A DNA stretch of 40,930 nt from JBNKEI01 sp050288705 (lineage in GTDB: Bacteria > Myxococcota > Myxococcia > Myxococcales > UBA5297). The notes under the pieces are model-generated. The model was given only the letters and a program-made list of their open reading frames with translations, made no database searches and was not told the DNA's origin. Shown in pieces: positions 26,522 to 36,080 of this stretch. The stretch covers positions 1 through 40,930 of the forward strand of contig JBNKEI010000131.1 in assembly GCA_050288705.1 (NCBI GenBank), in the 5' to 3' direction. Position numbers and translations under genes: made by a program. The stretch's first letter is position 1, and each line of letters begins with the position of its first letter.

Positions 26522-27856
26522 ATGTCTGCTAGCTCAGGAGTAGTCTACGATTTTACTGGAACCGACCTGCTCATTGGCAAGCCGTCAGCTAGTTGTGGAC
26601 CTTGGAGGCTGAAGGTCATATCTGGCGAGAGCACTGGCAAAGAGTTACTACTTACTTGCGGAACTTACGTAGCCGGAAAAGGCCGAGAGTGCGATTTGGT
26701 TTTGTGCGACAATGCGGTCTCTCGCATGCATTTAGAAATAGCGGTACTCCAGGAAGGGGTTCGCCTGAGAGATCTCGACTCCACCAACGGTTCTTTTTGC
26801 AATGGCATACGTTTTCACGAAATTGAAGCCTTGCCCGGGGCCTTAATCGCCATAGGGCAAACTGAGCTAGAACTACAGAGTGCTCAGGGATTGCCTAATC
26901 TTCCGCTTAGTACCAAAAAAAGCTTGGGAAGATTGGTAGGTAAAAGCATGGCAATGCGACAAATGTTTGCCATTTTGGAACGCGTTGCTGTCACCGACGC
27001 GGCGGTTATTTTGCAGGGAGAAACTGGCACCGGCAAAGACCTTTGCGCCCAGGCGATTCACCAGCATAGCTTGCGGGCCAGCCAGCCGCTGGTAGTAGTC
27101 GATTTGGCGGGGATACAGCCGAATCTAATTGAAAGCGAGCTATTCGGCCATGTTCGTGGTGCTTTTACCGGAGCAGTAAACGACAGGGCGGGGGCTTTTG
27201 AGTGCGCCGACAAAGGCTCTATTTTTTTAGATGAAGTTGGGGACCTACCTTTAGATCTTCAGCCGCGGCTGCTGAGAGCTATTGAAAACCGCCAATCAAA
27301 ACGATTAGGGGCAAACAACTACCGGTCGTTTGATGTGCGGGTGATTGCTGCTACTCACCGTAATTTAGCCGAGGAAATAAGAAAAGGACTCTTTCGCGAA
27401 GATTTGTACCATCGGTTGGCAGTGGTAAAAATTGTTTTACCGTCGTTGAGAGAACGGCGAGAAGATATACCTTTGCTAGTGAAAACTATGCTGGATTCCA
27501 TGAACCAGCAAATTTGTTTTGGACCGCGGACCCAAGCGCTATTGGAAAATTATCACTGGCCGGGAAATGTGCGTGAGTTACGCAATGTGGTGGAGCGCGC
27601 GGTGTCTTTAGGTGACGAGCGTGGAGAAGTGCCCGAAGAGCTTCTTTCGCTGCAACCAGCCCGCCAACAGCCTCTCGCTACGGTGGATGTTCCTTTCAAG
27701 GAAGCCAAAGAGAGGTTGGTAGATTCTTTTGAACGGGACTACATCGTTCACCTCATGGAGCGATGCAAACATAACGTTTCCCGAGCTGCGCGCCAGGCAG
27801 GAATCGATCGTGTCTATCTGCATCGCTTGCTCAAAAAGCACGGGCTTGGTGGATAG
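26522..27856 (+). CDS. FHA-domain sigma54-dependent transcriptional activator
   Basis: A 444-residue enhancer-binding protein. The N-terminal FHA domain (about residues 29-105) has GKGRECDLVL, SRMHLEI and DLDSTNGSFCNG, for binding phosphothreonine. The AAA+ domain follows with Walker A GETGTGKD, the sigma54-contact GAFTGA, Walker B SIFLDEVGD and the sensor region YHRLAVVKIVLPSLRERRED. A Fis-type helix-turn-helix closes the protein (NVSRAARQAGIDRVYLHRLL). Such FHA activators answer Ser/Thr kinases in Myxococcota; the kinase at 33824 is a candidate partner in the window. The start is ATG at 26522. Confidence 0.95.
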   Translation: MSASSGVVYDFTGTDLLIGKPSASCGPWRLKVISGESTGKELLLTCGTYVAGKGRECDLVLCDNAVSRMHLEIAVLQEGVRLRDLDSTNGSFCNGIRFHEIEALPGALIAIGQTELELQSAQGLPNLPLSTKKSLGRLVGKSMAMRQMFAILERVAVTDAAVILQGETGTGKDLCAQAIHQHSLRASQPLVVVDLAGIQPNLIESELFGHVRGAFTGAVNDRAGAFECADKGSIFLDEVGDLPLDLQPRLLRAIENRQSKRLGANNYRSFDVRVIAATHRNLAEEIRKGLFREDLYHRLAVVKIVLPSLRERREDIPLLVKTMLDSMNQQICFGPRTQALLENYHWPGNVRELRNVVERAVSLGDERGEVPEELLSLQPARQQPLATVDVPFKEAKERLVDSFERDYIVHLMERCKHNVSRAARQAGIDRVYLHRLLKKHGLGG

Positions 27857-27919
27857 AAATAGTGGGCAGCGATCTTCGCTCGGGTATTTTGTACGGTAGA
27901 CGCTGGCCAAGGATAAATG

Positions 27920-28546
27920 TTAGAAGAATTCTTGGCGAATTTTTCTGATTGGAGAGGTTAGTGTTACAAGTCCAACTCCGGCTGTGACCGCTGGGAAAGG
28001 ACTAGGGAAAGCAGATCCCGCTAAACCGCCCAGAGTAAAAGCGATTCCTCTAGGGATCCATTTATCCCTGAATGCAGTTTGTTTCTTATCTTTATCGAGT
28101 TCGTGTTCGATTTGGGCGAGGTCGGTTTGATAGATATCCTTCTTCTTGGTAAGCACGGCGGCTTCGCCCTTATATGCTCTCTTGAGTGCTTTTTGCTCTT
28201 TTAGCTGATTATTTAGTGTTTTTACTTCCGTTAGGGCAGCATTTCTTTTTTCTGGAACTGTACTTCTTGATTTGGTGTATGCAGCTTGCAAATCTGCTTT
28301 AGTTCTTTCGACAAGCTGAGTTGTTGTCTGAAGATTTCTAATGGTTTGATCGACTCTTGCTACGAAAGAATCGGATGCTGGATGAGTCGATTCTGATAGG
28401 GGATGCTGGGAGACCTTGGCTGTTACTTGGCTTTCTTGCGCCTGTCTTCCTACAAGTTTATCCAGTCGAGCTACACAATCCGAAGTCGAGCGATGATGTT
28501 TTAAATGTCCGTGTATTGGATTTGAAATAAAACCAAGAATTGGCAT
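27920..28546 (-). CDS. Unrecognised coiled-coil protein with hydrophobic C-terminal segment
   Basis: A 208-residue protein of no known family. ATG at 28546 has AAAAGGAT eight bases upstream. Residues 60-165 are charged, with heptad-like stretches (VERTKADLQAAYTKS, LNNQLKEQKALKRAY) that predict coiled coil. Residues 175-198 are a hydrophobic, Gly/Pro-rich segment (IAFTLGGLAGSAFPSPFP), probably one membrane hairpin. There is no signal peptide. It is convergent with the FHA activator and monocistronic. The layout recalls membrane-inserting secreted proteins of host-associated bacteria, but that is only a guess. Confidence 0.6.
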   Translation of the reverse strand: MPILGFISNPIHGHLKHHRSTSDCVARLDKLVGRQAQESQVTAKVSQHPLSESTHPASDSFVARVDQTIRNLQTTTQLVERTKADLQAAYTKSRSTVPEKRNAALTEVKTLNNQLKEQKALKRAYKGEAAVLTKKKDIYQTDLAQIEHELDKDKKQTAFRDKWIPRGIAFTLGGLAGSAFPSPFPAVTAGVGLVTLTSPIRKIRQEFF

Positions 28547-28884
28547 CTGAGTATCCTTTTATGTGAAATGTACGGGAAAATGTATTCTGGAGCGGCAAGA
28601 TTGTAAATGTCAACGATTTCTTAATAGAATTTTCTCAACTTGGGACAAGATGCTAATTAAAAGGCTTTTTTGCTCAAGTTCGGGCGCATCTTTTAATTTT
28701 ACCTTTATGAGTTTCTTGCAAAACTTTCGACCAAGTGATGGCTGTGTATGATAACTAGTGACATTGGAGCATATTAGAATATATACAAATCGCCCAATTT
28801 TGAATATTCGGGAAGTGGTGTGAGTTAGAATAACAATCTAAAGCGTTTATGTTGTTTCATTGCAACTAAATTTAATTATTCTTG
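28547..28884. other. Intergenic stretch with no gene seen
   Basis: About 340 AT-rich bases. A short plus-strand frame at 28563-28751 has no ribosome site or known domain and is not called. The promoter of the coiled-coil gene should lie at its left end. Confidence 0.4.
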
Positions 28885-30045
28885 TCAAAGAGCCTGGAGC
28901 ATAATACTGGAAAGTTCTTCCGGGTGAAGTGTAATAGGGTTACTACGCAAGCTGCTTGATGATTGGCTTTTAGCAACTATATCTGCAACATCATTGGCAG
29001 TTAGGCCCCAGTGTGACAAACCGGGAATGCACAGAGCCTGACACTGATTTTTAATCCAAGCAACGCCATCCTGGGGGGCGGCATGTGGAAGGCCAGTTGC
29101 TAAAACAGCTATTTCTCGGTAGCGCGTTAACGAGAAGCTGGTAGGTGCTCGTTTGGTTAATGCTTGCAAATTGACTTGCGTAGCCCAGGGAAGCAAGGCC
29201 GCGCATATTGCTCCGTGAGGGGCCTCGAATCTGCCTCCAATAACCGCGGCCAAGCCATGTACTACTCCTAATCCAGCATTAGCCAGCGCCAAACCGCCCA
29301 ACAGACTTGCCAATGCTAGGTCTTCGAGAACTGGAAGCGACCGCTCGCCGTCAAATGCTGGTTTTAGAGAGCGCACCGAGCGCGCTATTCCTTCTCTGCA
29401 AAAACTATCGGTTAGAGGATTAGCTCGCACCGAGACCAAGGGTTCAATTAACTGGGTAAAGGCATCGAGTCCGCTAAAGGCAATTACTGATGATGGCAGG
29501 CTAACTAGTAAGTTGGGGTCGATAATGGCAAGCCGCGCCAACATTTGAGCGCTGCGCAAACTCACTTTTCTTTGGTGCTCAGGAACCGCAATAACTGCAT
29601 TGCGAGTGACTTCGGTGCCCGTGCCGGCGGTGGTCGGTATGGCTACAAAAGGAATTGGCGGCCGAGTCAGCGGCTTCCCGTGGCCAACTACTTCCAAATA
29701 ATCAAGCAATTCTCCGCCGTTCCCTAGCATGGTGGCGACTGCCTTGGCGGTGTCAATGACACTTCCGCCCCCCATGCCAATTACCAAATCGCAAGAGCTG
29801 GACAGAGCAACGGTAGTAGCTTGGTTAACCGTATCTACGGTTGGTTCACCGTGCACGCTAAATATTGAAGTAGCTATTCCCGATTTATGCAGAAGTTGGA
29901 GAGCGCAAGAAGCTCTTTCCGGGTTATGACCCACCACTAGTAGAGCGTGCTTTCCCCATTGGGACAAGGAACTGATTTCGTTGAGAGAATCGGGACCAAA
30001 CAGAATGCGTCCGGCGGTAGAGAATTCAAAGTGCAGCGAAACCAT
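28885..30045 (-). CDS. Iron-containing alcohol dehydrogenase
   Basis: A 386-residue oxidoreductase of the group III (Fe-ADH) family. The start at ATG 30045 is preferred over 30084: it gives the family N-terminus (FEFSTAGRILFGPDS), has AGGGG eight bases upstream, and overlaps little with the upstream gene. NAD binding is at GMGGGSVIDTAKAVA. Ligand residues for the metal lie in the GLDAFTQLIEPLVS region and in GVVHGLAAVIGG and APHGAICAALLP. It reduces or oxidises small aldehydes or alcohols; the substrate is not told. It follows a monooxygenase-fold gene by 1 bp, so the pair form an operon. Confidence 0.92.
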   Translation of the reverse strand: MVSLHFEFSTAGRILFGPDSLNEISSLSQWGKHALLVVGHNPERASCALQLLHKSGIATSIFSVHGEPTVDTVNQATTVALSSSCDLVIGMGGGSVIDTAKAVATMLGNGGELLDYLEVVGHGKPLTRPPIPFVAIPTTAGTGTEVTRNAVIAVPEHQRKVSLRSAQMLARLAIIDPNLLVSLPSSVIAFSGLDAFTQLIEPLVSVRANPLTDSFCREGIARSVRSLKPAFDGERSLPVLEDLALASLLGGLALANAGLGVVHGLAAVIGGRFEAPHGAICAALLPWATQVNLQALTKRAPTSFSLTRYREIAVLATGLPHAAPQDGVAWIKNQCQALCIPGLSHWGLTANDVADIVAKSQSSSSLRSNPITLHPEELSSIMLQAL

Positions 30046-30046
30046 T

Positions 30047-30388
30047 CTATCGCCCCTGCCATCCCTGATCGTCTGGTGAGACATTTACAAACTTGGTGCT
30101 CTGCCTCGGCTTAGCCATAAGCGGTGCTACTGCGTCGCGCCAAGTGGCGTAGTGAGGGGTATTTTTATGAGCAGCGGCGGCGTGCGAGTCGAGATAAATT
30201 TCCACCAGCACAAAATGGGCAGGATCGTCGCGGTCTTGGATGAGATCAAAACGAACTACCCCTGGTTCCTTCCGGCTTGCCTCTGCATTGCTTAAAGTGG
30301 CCGCTATAAACGAGGCTATGGGATCGGGGTAGTCCGGGGAATCTACGTTTACCTGGGCATGCACTTGCACAATGAATAATGTACCCAT
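30047..30388 (-). CDS. Antibiotic biosynthesis monooxygenase-fold protein (putative quinol monooxygenase)
   Basis: A 113-residue ABM-family protein with a ferredoxin-like alpha-beta fold. Motifs typical of the group: NAEASRKEPGVVRFDLIQD, FVLVEIYLDSHAAAAHKNTPHY and a conserved W. Members include YgiN-like quinol monooxygenases and LsrG. It is co-transcribed with the Fe-ADH, a pairing found in other bacteria and thought to treat small reactive carbonyls, but the substrate here is unknown. The start is ATG at 30388. Confidence 0.88.
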   Translation of the reverse strand: MGTLFIVQVHAQVNVDSPDYPDPIASFIAATLSNAEASRKEPGVVRFDLIQDRDDPAHFVLVEIYLDSHAAAAHKNTPHYATWRDAVAPLMAKPRQSTKFVNVSPDDQGWQGR

Positions 30389-30618
30389 TTTTTGACCCTT
30401 ACTTGTCTGCTATAGGGAGGAACTAGACATTAACTATTCTTCTTTAAGCAAAAAGACAAGATAGAGTAAATCGGGCGTGACTAATTGAGAAAATCACTAT
30501 CGCAATTATTCTAACTTTTTGTGCCGTAAAAGGTAGAATGCCGCTCTAATTTGTTTTTCAGGGCAATTGCCAGGAAGTTTCTGAGCACTAAGCCGGTGGA
30601 CAAGGAAAAGACACTGAA

Positions 30619-33084
30619 ATGACCAGATCGGAACATAACGGTGAACCTAATACCTCCGTGCCATCGGCTGAGCAGCCAGGTTCATTACCCCAAGACTTAC
30701 CTCGTCCGAATGCTGCTGAAGCTAACGGCCGCGCGGTTTGGCTTAATCGGACAGTCAACTTGACTGTGCTGTTAGTAATAGCTGTTTGTTGCGCCTATTT
30801 GCTTCCTCCTGGGTTGTTTAGCCAGCGTATTCCCTACGGGGAAATGGTGGTAGGTAGCTTTTCAGAGAAGGTGGTCAAAGCTACACGTGATTACGATATT
30901 CCCGACGAGGAAACCACCCGCCGTAGAAAAAAAGAGGCTAGCGAATCTAATCTTCCTGTGTACGACTACGATACATTTGTGGCGGAGATGGGAGCGCAAC
31001 GAATACGATCTGGTTTTGAATATATGCGCTCAGTAGTACAAACTGTCCAGAAGAGGTATGGTGTTCGCGAGTCTGAACATCGTGCAGAACCGTCCAATGG
31101 TGAAGCCAGACAAAAAAGAACAGCGGCATTTTCCGAAAAGTTGTTGGGCGAACTCCAGGAACATCGTGATGAGCTGGCGCGCCGATGGGAAACCAACTTA
31201 GATGAAGAATCGTTTCGCGCCTTTGCGGAAGCAGAGTTTTCGGAAAAGGTAGAGCGGGAAGCAGAACGCCTTATTTTGAAAGCAAACGGTCAAAAAGTGG
31301 CCGAATATCGAGAAGCCCTGGTTTTTTCAGCAGGAAAGGGCATCGTAGTTCGACGCAAGGGCGCAGGAGCGGTAGAAGAAATTGTTTACGACGTAACTAA
31401 TATTCCCGATCAAAACGAAATTCGGCGTTTAGTAGAGACCTGGGCGTCGGAAATAACGCCGGAGTTGCCCGAGAATTTGCGCAAAGCCATAGTCACTTTA
31501 GTTGGCCGTCAGGTGCGTGCAAATCTTCGTTTTAACAGCGAAGAGACTGAACACCGAAAGCGCGAGGCAGTAGAATCAGTCCGGCCGGTAGTAATTCAGC
31601 TAAAGAAGGGAGAAAAAATAATCGGGGATGGAGAAAGAATCGAGCGCCGACACCTGGTGATTTTTTCTGCAATCCGTAATCAATCGAATTTAGAGGGTGG
31701 CATATTAGTGCGTATTGGGGCAGGGTTGCTAGCCGTATTGGTGGTAGTGGTGATGTATGGCTTTGCTCGGCGATCGATTAAGCGATTTCGTCCAGTGCGC
31801 AAAGACGCCTTGTTGGGAGCTTTATGGCTCATTCTTCTGCTAGGAATGGTTAGCGTATGGGTAGCGATTGCTGACGACCGACAAAATCGTTTTCCCTGGA
31901 TTAGTAGTGAGGCTCTTTACCATGCTGCTCCTTTTGCAGCAGGAGCCATGTTGGTTCGGTTTCTTTTGACTAGCGAAGCCGCAATTGTTTTTGCGGTAAT
32001 TTTTTCCGCCCTGGCGGGGGTGCTAGTAGGGAATTCTTTAGAAATTGGCGTTTATTCATTAATTGGCTCATTGGTAGCAGCGGCGCAAGTAGCTAGGGCA
32101 AAAGACCGAGCCGATCTCTTTCGTGCTGGTTTGTTTGCGGGCATGGCTAACGCTGCGGTAGTGTTGTGTTTTGCATTTATTACTAATCGACTAGATGGAA
32201 ATACCGCCATTACTTGTATTAGCGGCCTATTAGGGGGCGCCTTGGCAGTGCCTATTTTGGTAATGGGCATTGCGCCTCTTGCAGAAGCGGTTTTCGGTTA
32301 TACAACCGATATCAAGTTGCTTGAATTGGCTAACTTGAATCACCCAGCTTTAAAAGAGCTGATTGTGCAAGCACCGGGAACCTATCACCACAGCATAATA
32401 ATTGGCAGTTTGGTAGAAGCTGCGGCCGAAGCTATTGATGCCAATCCTCTATTGGCGCGAGTATGCGCCTACTATCACGACATAGGAAAGGGCAGGAATC
32501 CTCTTTATTTTGGTGAAAATCAGCGAGGAGAGAATCGGCACGAAAATTTAGCTTCGCCAATGAGCGCGCTAATTGTGAAGAGGCATGTGTCTGACGGAAT
32601 GGAGATGGCACGTCAATACAAGTTACCTAAAAGAGTTGCCGATGCTATTCCCCAGCACCACGGAACTCGTCTTGTGGGCTATTTTTTCCACAAAGCTCTG
32701 CAAGAACAAGAAGGTAGGTCGGACATGCAACAAATCGATGAGAATCATTATCGGTATGCGGGGCCGAAGCCACAGAGCCGGGAGGTGGCATTAGTAATGA
32801 TTGCCGATGCAGTAGAGGCTTCTTCCCGAGCCATGCAAGACCCTACCCCCGCTAAGTTGCAGACTCTGGTTCAGAAGATCGTCAATGGTATTTTTGCCGA
32901 CGGACAACTAGATGAGTGTGATCTTACACTGCGCGATTTAAACGAAATAGCTCGTGCTTTTTACCGGACCTTGGGCGGTATCTACCATACGAGGCCGGAT
33001 TACTCCTCTACAAGCTCTTCATCTCGACCTACTCTTACGGAAGTGAAAGATGGTGAAGCAACAGAAGTGAGGCCAGCACTATGA
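30619..33084 (+). CDS. 7TM-HD family phosphodiesterase (PgpH-like, cyclic di-AMP)
   Basis: An 821-residue membrane protein. A disordered start is followed by one membrane segment (about residues 47-65), a 7TMR-HDED extracellular domain (about 70-350) and a cluster of membrane helices (about 355-560). The cytosolic HD domain has HHSIIIGSL, the signature YYHDIGK, RHENL and PQHHG. These match PgpH-type enzymes that break down cyclic di-AMP to pApA. The role would be in osmotic or cell-wall control. ATG at 30619 is preceded by AAGGAAAAG. Its stop overlaps the cutA start as ATGA, so the two are coupled. Confidence 0.92.
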   Translation: MTRSEHNGEPNTSVPSAEQPGSLPQDLPRPNAAEANGRAVWLNRTVNLTVLLVIAVCCAYLLPPGLFSQRIPYGEMVVGSFSEKVVKATRDYDIPDEETTRRRKKEASESNLPVYDYDTFVAEMGAQRIRSGFEYMRSVVQTVQKRYGVRESEHRAEPSNGEARQKRTAAFSEKLLGELQEHRDELARRWETNLDEESFRAFAEAEFSEKVEREAERLILKANGQKVAEYREALVFSAGKGIVVRRKGAGAVEEIVYDVTNIPDQNEIRRLVETWASEITPELPENLRKAIVTLVGRQVRANLRFNSEETEHRKREAVESVRPVVIQLKKGEKIIGDGERIERRHLVIFSAIRNQSNLEGGILVRIGAGLLAVLVVVVMYGFARRSIKRFRPVRKDALLGALWLILLLGMVSVWVAIADDRQNRFPWISSEALYHAAPFAAGAMLVRFLLTSEAAIVFAVIFSALAGVLVGNSLEIGVYSLIGSLVAAAQVARAKDRADLFRAGLFAGMANAAVVLCFAFITNRLDGNTAITCISGLLGGALAVPILVMGIAPLAEAVFGYTTDIKLLELANLNHPALKELIVQAPGTYHHSIIIGSLVEAAAEAIDANPLLARVCAYYHDIGKGRNPLYFGENQRGENRHENLASPMSALIVKRHVSDGMEMARQYKLPKRVADAIPQHHGTRLVGYFFHKALQEQEGRSDMQQIDENHYRYAGPKPQSREVALVMIADAVEASSRAMQDPTPAKLQTLVQKIVNGIFADGQLDECDLTLRDLNEIARAFYRTLGGIYHTRPDYSSTSSSSRPTLTEVKDGEATEVRPAL

Positions 33085-33416
33085 ACCATTGGCAATTTTC
33101 CGAAAAGGGCAGCTTGGTGGTGTATGTAACCACTCCCTCGCAAAAAGCGGCCGAAGAAATGGCTCGCCTGCTGGTAGAAGAAAGGCTTGCCGCAGGTGTT
33201 AGTATTAGTTCTGTTCGGTCGATCTACTCTTGGGAAGGTGAGATAAAAGATAAACCAGAATCCCTACTGATTATAAGAACGCGCCAGGAGCTATTTGAAA
33301 AACTCAAAGCACGGGTTCTGGAGCTTCACGAGTATGTTTGTCCGGAAGTAATCGGGTTGCCAATTGTGGCCGGACACGCCCCCTATCTTCAGTGGATAAA
33401 ACAGGTTACTTCTTGA
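33081..33416 (+). CDS. cutA: CutA1-family divalent-ion tolerance protein
   Basis: A 111-residue protein of normal CutA length, forming trimers in known members. Motifs seen are VVYVTTPSQKAAEEMARLLV near the start, IYSWEGEI, and EYVCPEVIGLPI with a final YLQWI. The role in metal tolerance is inferred from the family and is not well settled. It overlaps the phosphodiesterase gene by 4 bp and its 3' end overlaps the convergent zinc-ribbon gene by 11 bp. Confidence 0.93.
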   Translation: MNHWQFSEKGSLVVYVTTPSQKAAEEMARLLVEERLAAGVSISSVRSIYSWEGEIKDKPESLLIIRTRQELFEKLKARVLELHEYVCPEVIGLPIVAGHAPYLQWIKQVTS

Positions 33417-33693
33417 AAAGGGCTTCAAAAGTCTCTTTGGCGTTAACGGTTTGTTCTTTTCTGGTAGTACCAGGATTCTCTTGAGGTGCAAAGAGTTCAC
33501 AGAAGTTGGCCTGGTTCTTGTTTTTTTGAGTTTCTGCATGAGGCTCGCGGCACTGAGAAGGGGCACCCTCATCGAAAAAGCGGCATTGCAAGCAGCAGCG
33601 CAAATCAGTATTGCAATTCTGGCACGTGTCTCGCCGCCCGATTGATCCCAGGATTTCGTTAGGCGATCCGCAAGCGTAACAACTCAATATCAT
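33406..33693 (-). CDS. Small Cys-rich zinc-ribbon protein
   Basis: A 95-residue protein of no named family. Start at ATG 33693 with AGAAGGAA about eight bases upstream; the longer open frame to 34014 lies antisense to the kinase and is not native. It has four Cys pairs or near pairs (CYAC, CQNC, CCLQC) and further Cys at CREP and FCELF, suggesting two zinc sites. The acidic or Lys-rich tail is likely flexible. It is divergent from the kinase, so the two may share a promoter region. Confidence 0.75.
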   Translation of the reverse strand: MILSCYACGSPNEILGSIGRRDTCQNCNTDLRCCLQCRFFDEGAPSQCREPHAETQKNKNQANFCELFAPQENPGTTRKEQTVNAKETFEALFKK

Positions 33694-33823
33694 GGTCGAT
33701 GTTCCTTCTAGGTTATAATTAACGCATATTCTTGATTGACCGACATGTACCACGAACCGCAAAATTGACTCTATCGGTTTTTGCGACGTCTTGGTCTTTC
33801 GTAGTTTTTTGGTTAGAGGACTA

Positions 33824-36037
33824 ATGAGGAAACCAATACCTTTTGGAAAGTACTTTCTGTTAGAGCGCATTAACGTAGGCGGCATGGCCGAGGTGTTTCT
33901 TGGACGCTCTGTGGAAGAACCGAACAAATTGGTAGCGATCAAACGCATTCTTCCTACGATGCTGGAAGACGAAGGTTTCGTTACCATGTTCCTTGACGAA
34001 GCAAGAATCAGCATTCAACTTAATCATCCAAACATTGTCCAAGTGTATCACCTGGGAAAGAACGAAGAGTCGTATTACCTTGCCATGGAGTATGTCTCTG
34101 GAAGTGACTTGCGTCAGCTCTGCGAGCGCTACCGGAAGAACTGCAGGACCATGCCAATTTCTCAGGCAGTTTTTCTTGCTATGAAAATTTGCGAAGGTCT
34201 AGATTATGCGCATAAAAAAATGGATGGTCATGGGAACTCCTTGCATATTGTGCACCGAGATGTCAGTCCGCAGAATGTTTTAGTTTCTTACCATGGCGAA
34301 GTTAAGATTATTGATTTCGGTATTGCCAAGGCAGCAAATCGTATTCTCAAAACGCAAGCAGGGGTTCTAAAAGGAAAGTTCGGCTACATGACTCCTGAGC
34401 AGGTACGTGGCCTGCCGGTAGACCACCGCTCTGATATTTTTGCAACGGGTATTATTCTATATGAGTTACTTGCCGGAGAACGGCTGTTTAAAGGCGCGAG
34501 TGATTTTTCTATTCTAGAGAAGATAAGATCTGCCGAGATCGAGCCTCCGCGTTCAATAAACTGTAATATTCCCGCCGGTCTGGAGAAAGTAGTACTAAAG
34601 GCTTTATCCAAAGAGCCAGAGGAACGCTACTTATCTGGTGCAGATATGGCGAGGGAATTGAGTCCCTTCTTGTCTGTTGATTCTCCTAATGGAGAGGCTT
34701 TTGACGCCGCCAGTCTAGGAGAAGCGGTTCGCGAAGTGCTGGCAGATGTTTATTTGGCGGAAGAATCCCGGTTATTGCGCCTCCAAGAAATACCTGAACC
34801 CGACTCTCAAATCATTCGCCCCAAAGATTTCATTCAAGATCTAGAGGGAGAATACCCGATAGTCGATCACTCGTTGGCACTGCAAATTAGTAAGACTCTT
34901 GCGCCTTCTTCGATTGCAACAGAAGGGAGATCTCAAGAAGACGATGGTGAAGATCTTCCCACCGAAATAATTCGATTTGAATCGCTCCTAGAGGAATTAG
35001 AGCAAGAAGATTCAGAAGCTACCGACGATTCCGCATTAGGTGTGCAAGATGATGTGCATGATCTTTTTGCAGACATGCTCCCACCGTCGGAGTGCTCTCA
35101 GCAAGGCATGTCCTCGTCCGTGGCAGCAAACCAAGAAATCACTGTTGCTGATTTGTTGGCTCTTGTTTCCCATGATGTCCCGGAAACCAAGGAACACGAT
35201 GTTTGCACTGTTAAAACTTCTGATCTTGAGCAAACTACCGTGCTTCTTGGCAAAAAAGCTTTTGAATGCGTTGAAAAAACTCCCTCGCCCTCACATCAAC
35301 TTAGTTCGGCTGCTTCTCGGACTGGGGCTGATAGGCAAGAACAAAATTGTCAAATGGCTTCAAGGAGTTTTAGGGCAGGCGCCCTTCCTCTTATTCTTGC
35401 AGCCGTAGGTGTTGTTCCTTTGGTTGCGGTCTTGGTTGTTGCCTTCTTTCGTTATCCGTCTACGCAAAGGGCTTTGGAGACGCAGTCTAGTTCACCGCAA
35501 GCCGTGAAACGAACTTTTTCCTCGGTTTTCAAAGACTCTGCACGTTTTTCAAAAGAAGCGGAGATTAAAAAAAAATTGATTTCCGAGAATAATCGGATAA
35601 CAAAAACAAGTGAAGATTCTTCAATAACCAGTGTGTCTAACTCTAATACCGACTCTCAAGCAGATATTGGCCAAGTGAAAATTAGCCCCCCTCCAAATAC
35701 CGAAAATTCCTTGGTATTGGGTTCCAGTACAAAACCCGTACAGAAATTAAAATCAAAGAACGATCGTATTGAGCGGCAAAAAATTAAGGTTGACTCAAAG
35801 TTGTCGTCGCCGGTCATGACTGGTAAGTTTATCACCTCATCTTACCCTGTTGCGCGTATCATTGTTGATGGAAAAGAAACCAATTTATGGACGCCTGTGC
35901 TTGGTAACGCGTTAGAATTAAAGGCTGGAAAACATACTATTACCTATGTTACTGTAGATGGACGTAAAACTACGCGAAAAATATTAATTACTGCCAATAA
36001 AGTTACCAAAGTTACTGGTGTTGAGGATTTTGAATAG
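33824..36037 (+). CDS. Ser/Thr protein kinase with C-terminal PEGA-like domain
   Basis: A 737-residue membrane kinase. Start ATG 33824 with TTAGAGGAC upstream. The kinase domain covers about residues 8-285, with glycine loop INVGGMAEVF (17-25), Lys40 in VAIK, HRD at 144-146 followed by VSPQN, and DFG at 164-166. A long acidic linker follows. A single membrane helix lies near 520-543. The outside part is Ser/Lys-rich and ends in a PEGA-like fold (YPVARIIVDGKETNLW, LKAGKHTITY). The GGMAEVF loop is typical of myxobacterial kinases. FHA-domain targets are plausible, such as the activator at 26522. The substrate is unknown. Confidence 0.93.
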   Translation: MRKPIPFGKYFLLERINVGGMAEVFLGRSVEEPNKLVAIKRILPTMLEDEGFVTMFLDEARISIQLNHPNIVQVYHLGKNEESYYLAMEYVSGSDLRQLCERYRKNCRTMPISQAVFLAMKICEGLDYAHKKMDGHGNSLHIVHRDVSPQNVLVSYHGEVKIIDFGIAKAANRILKTQAGVLKGKFGYMTPEQVRGLPVDHRSDIFATGIILYELLAGERLFKGASDFSILEKIRSAEIEPPRSINCNIPAGLEKVVLKALSKEPEERYLSGADMARELSPFLSVDSPNGEAFDAASLGEAVREVLADVYLAEESRLLRLQEIPEPDSQIIRPKDFIQDLEGEYPIVDHSLALQISKTLAPSSIATEGRSQEDDGEDLPTEIIRFESLLEELEQEDSEATDDSALGVQDDVHDLFADMLPPSECSQQGMSSSVAANQEITVADLLALVSHDVPETKEHDVCTVKTSDLEQTTVLLGKKAFECVEKTPSPSHQLSSAASRTGADRQEQNCQMASRSFRAGALPLILAAVGVVPLVAVLVVAFFRYPSTQRALETQSSSPQAVKRTFSSVFKDSARFSKEAEIKKKLISENNRITKTSEDSSITSVSNSNTDSQADIGQVKISPPPNTENSLVLGSSTKPVQKLKSKNDRIERQKIKVDSKLSSPVMTGKFITSSYPVARIIVDGKETNLWTPVLGNALELKAGKHTITYVTVDGRKTTRKILITANKVTKVTGVEDFE

Positions 36038-36080
36038 CAGGCGACTGCTTTTATGGCAATTTGTTTTTATGGGCGCTTTA

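Noticed and set aside
33694..34014. N-terminal extension of the zinc-ribbon protein
   Set aside because: It runs antisense to the kinase start; the internal ATG has the good ribosome site.
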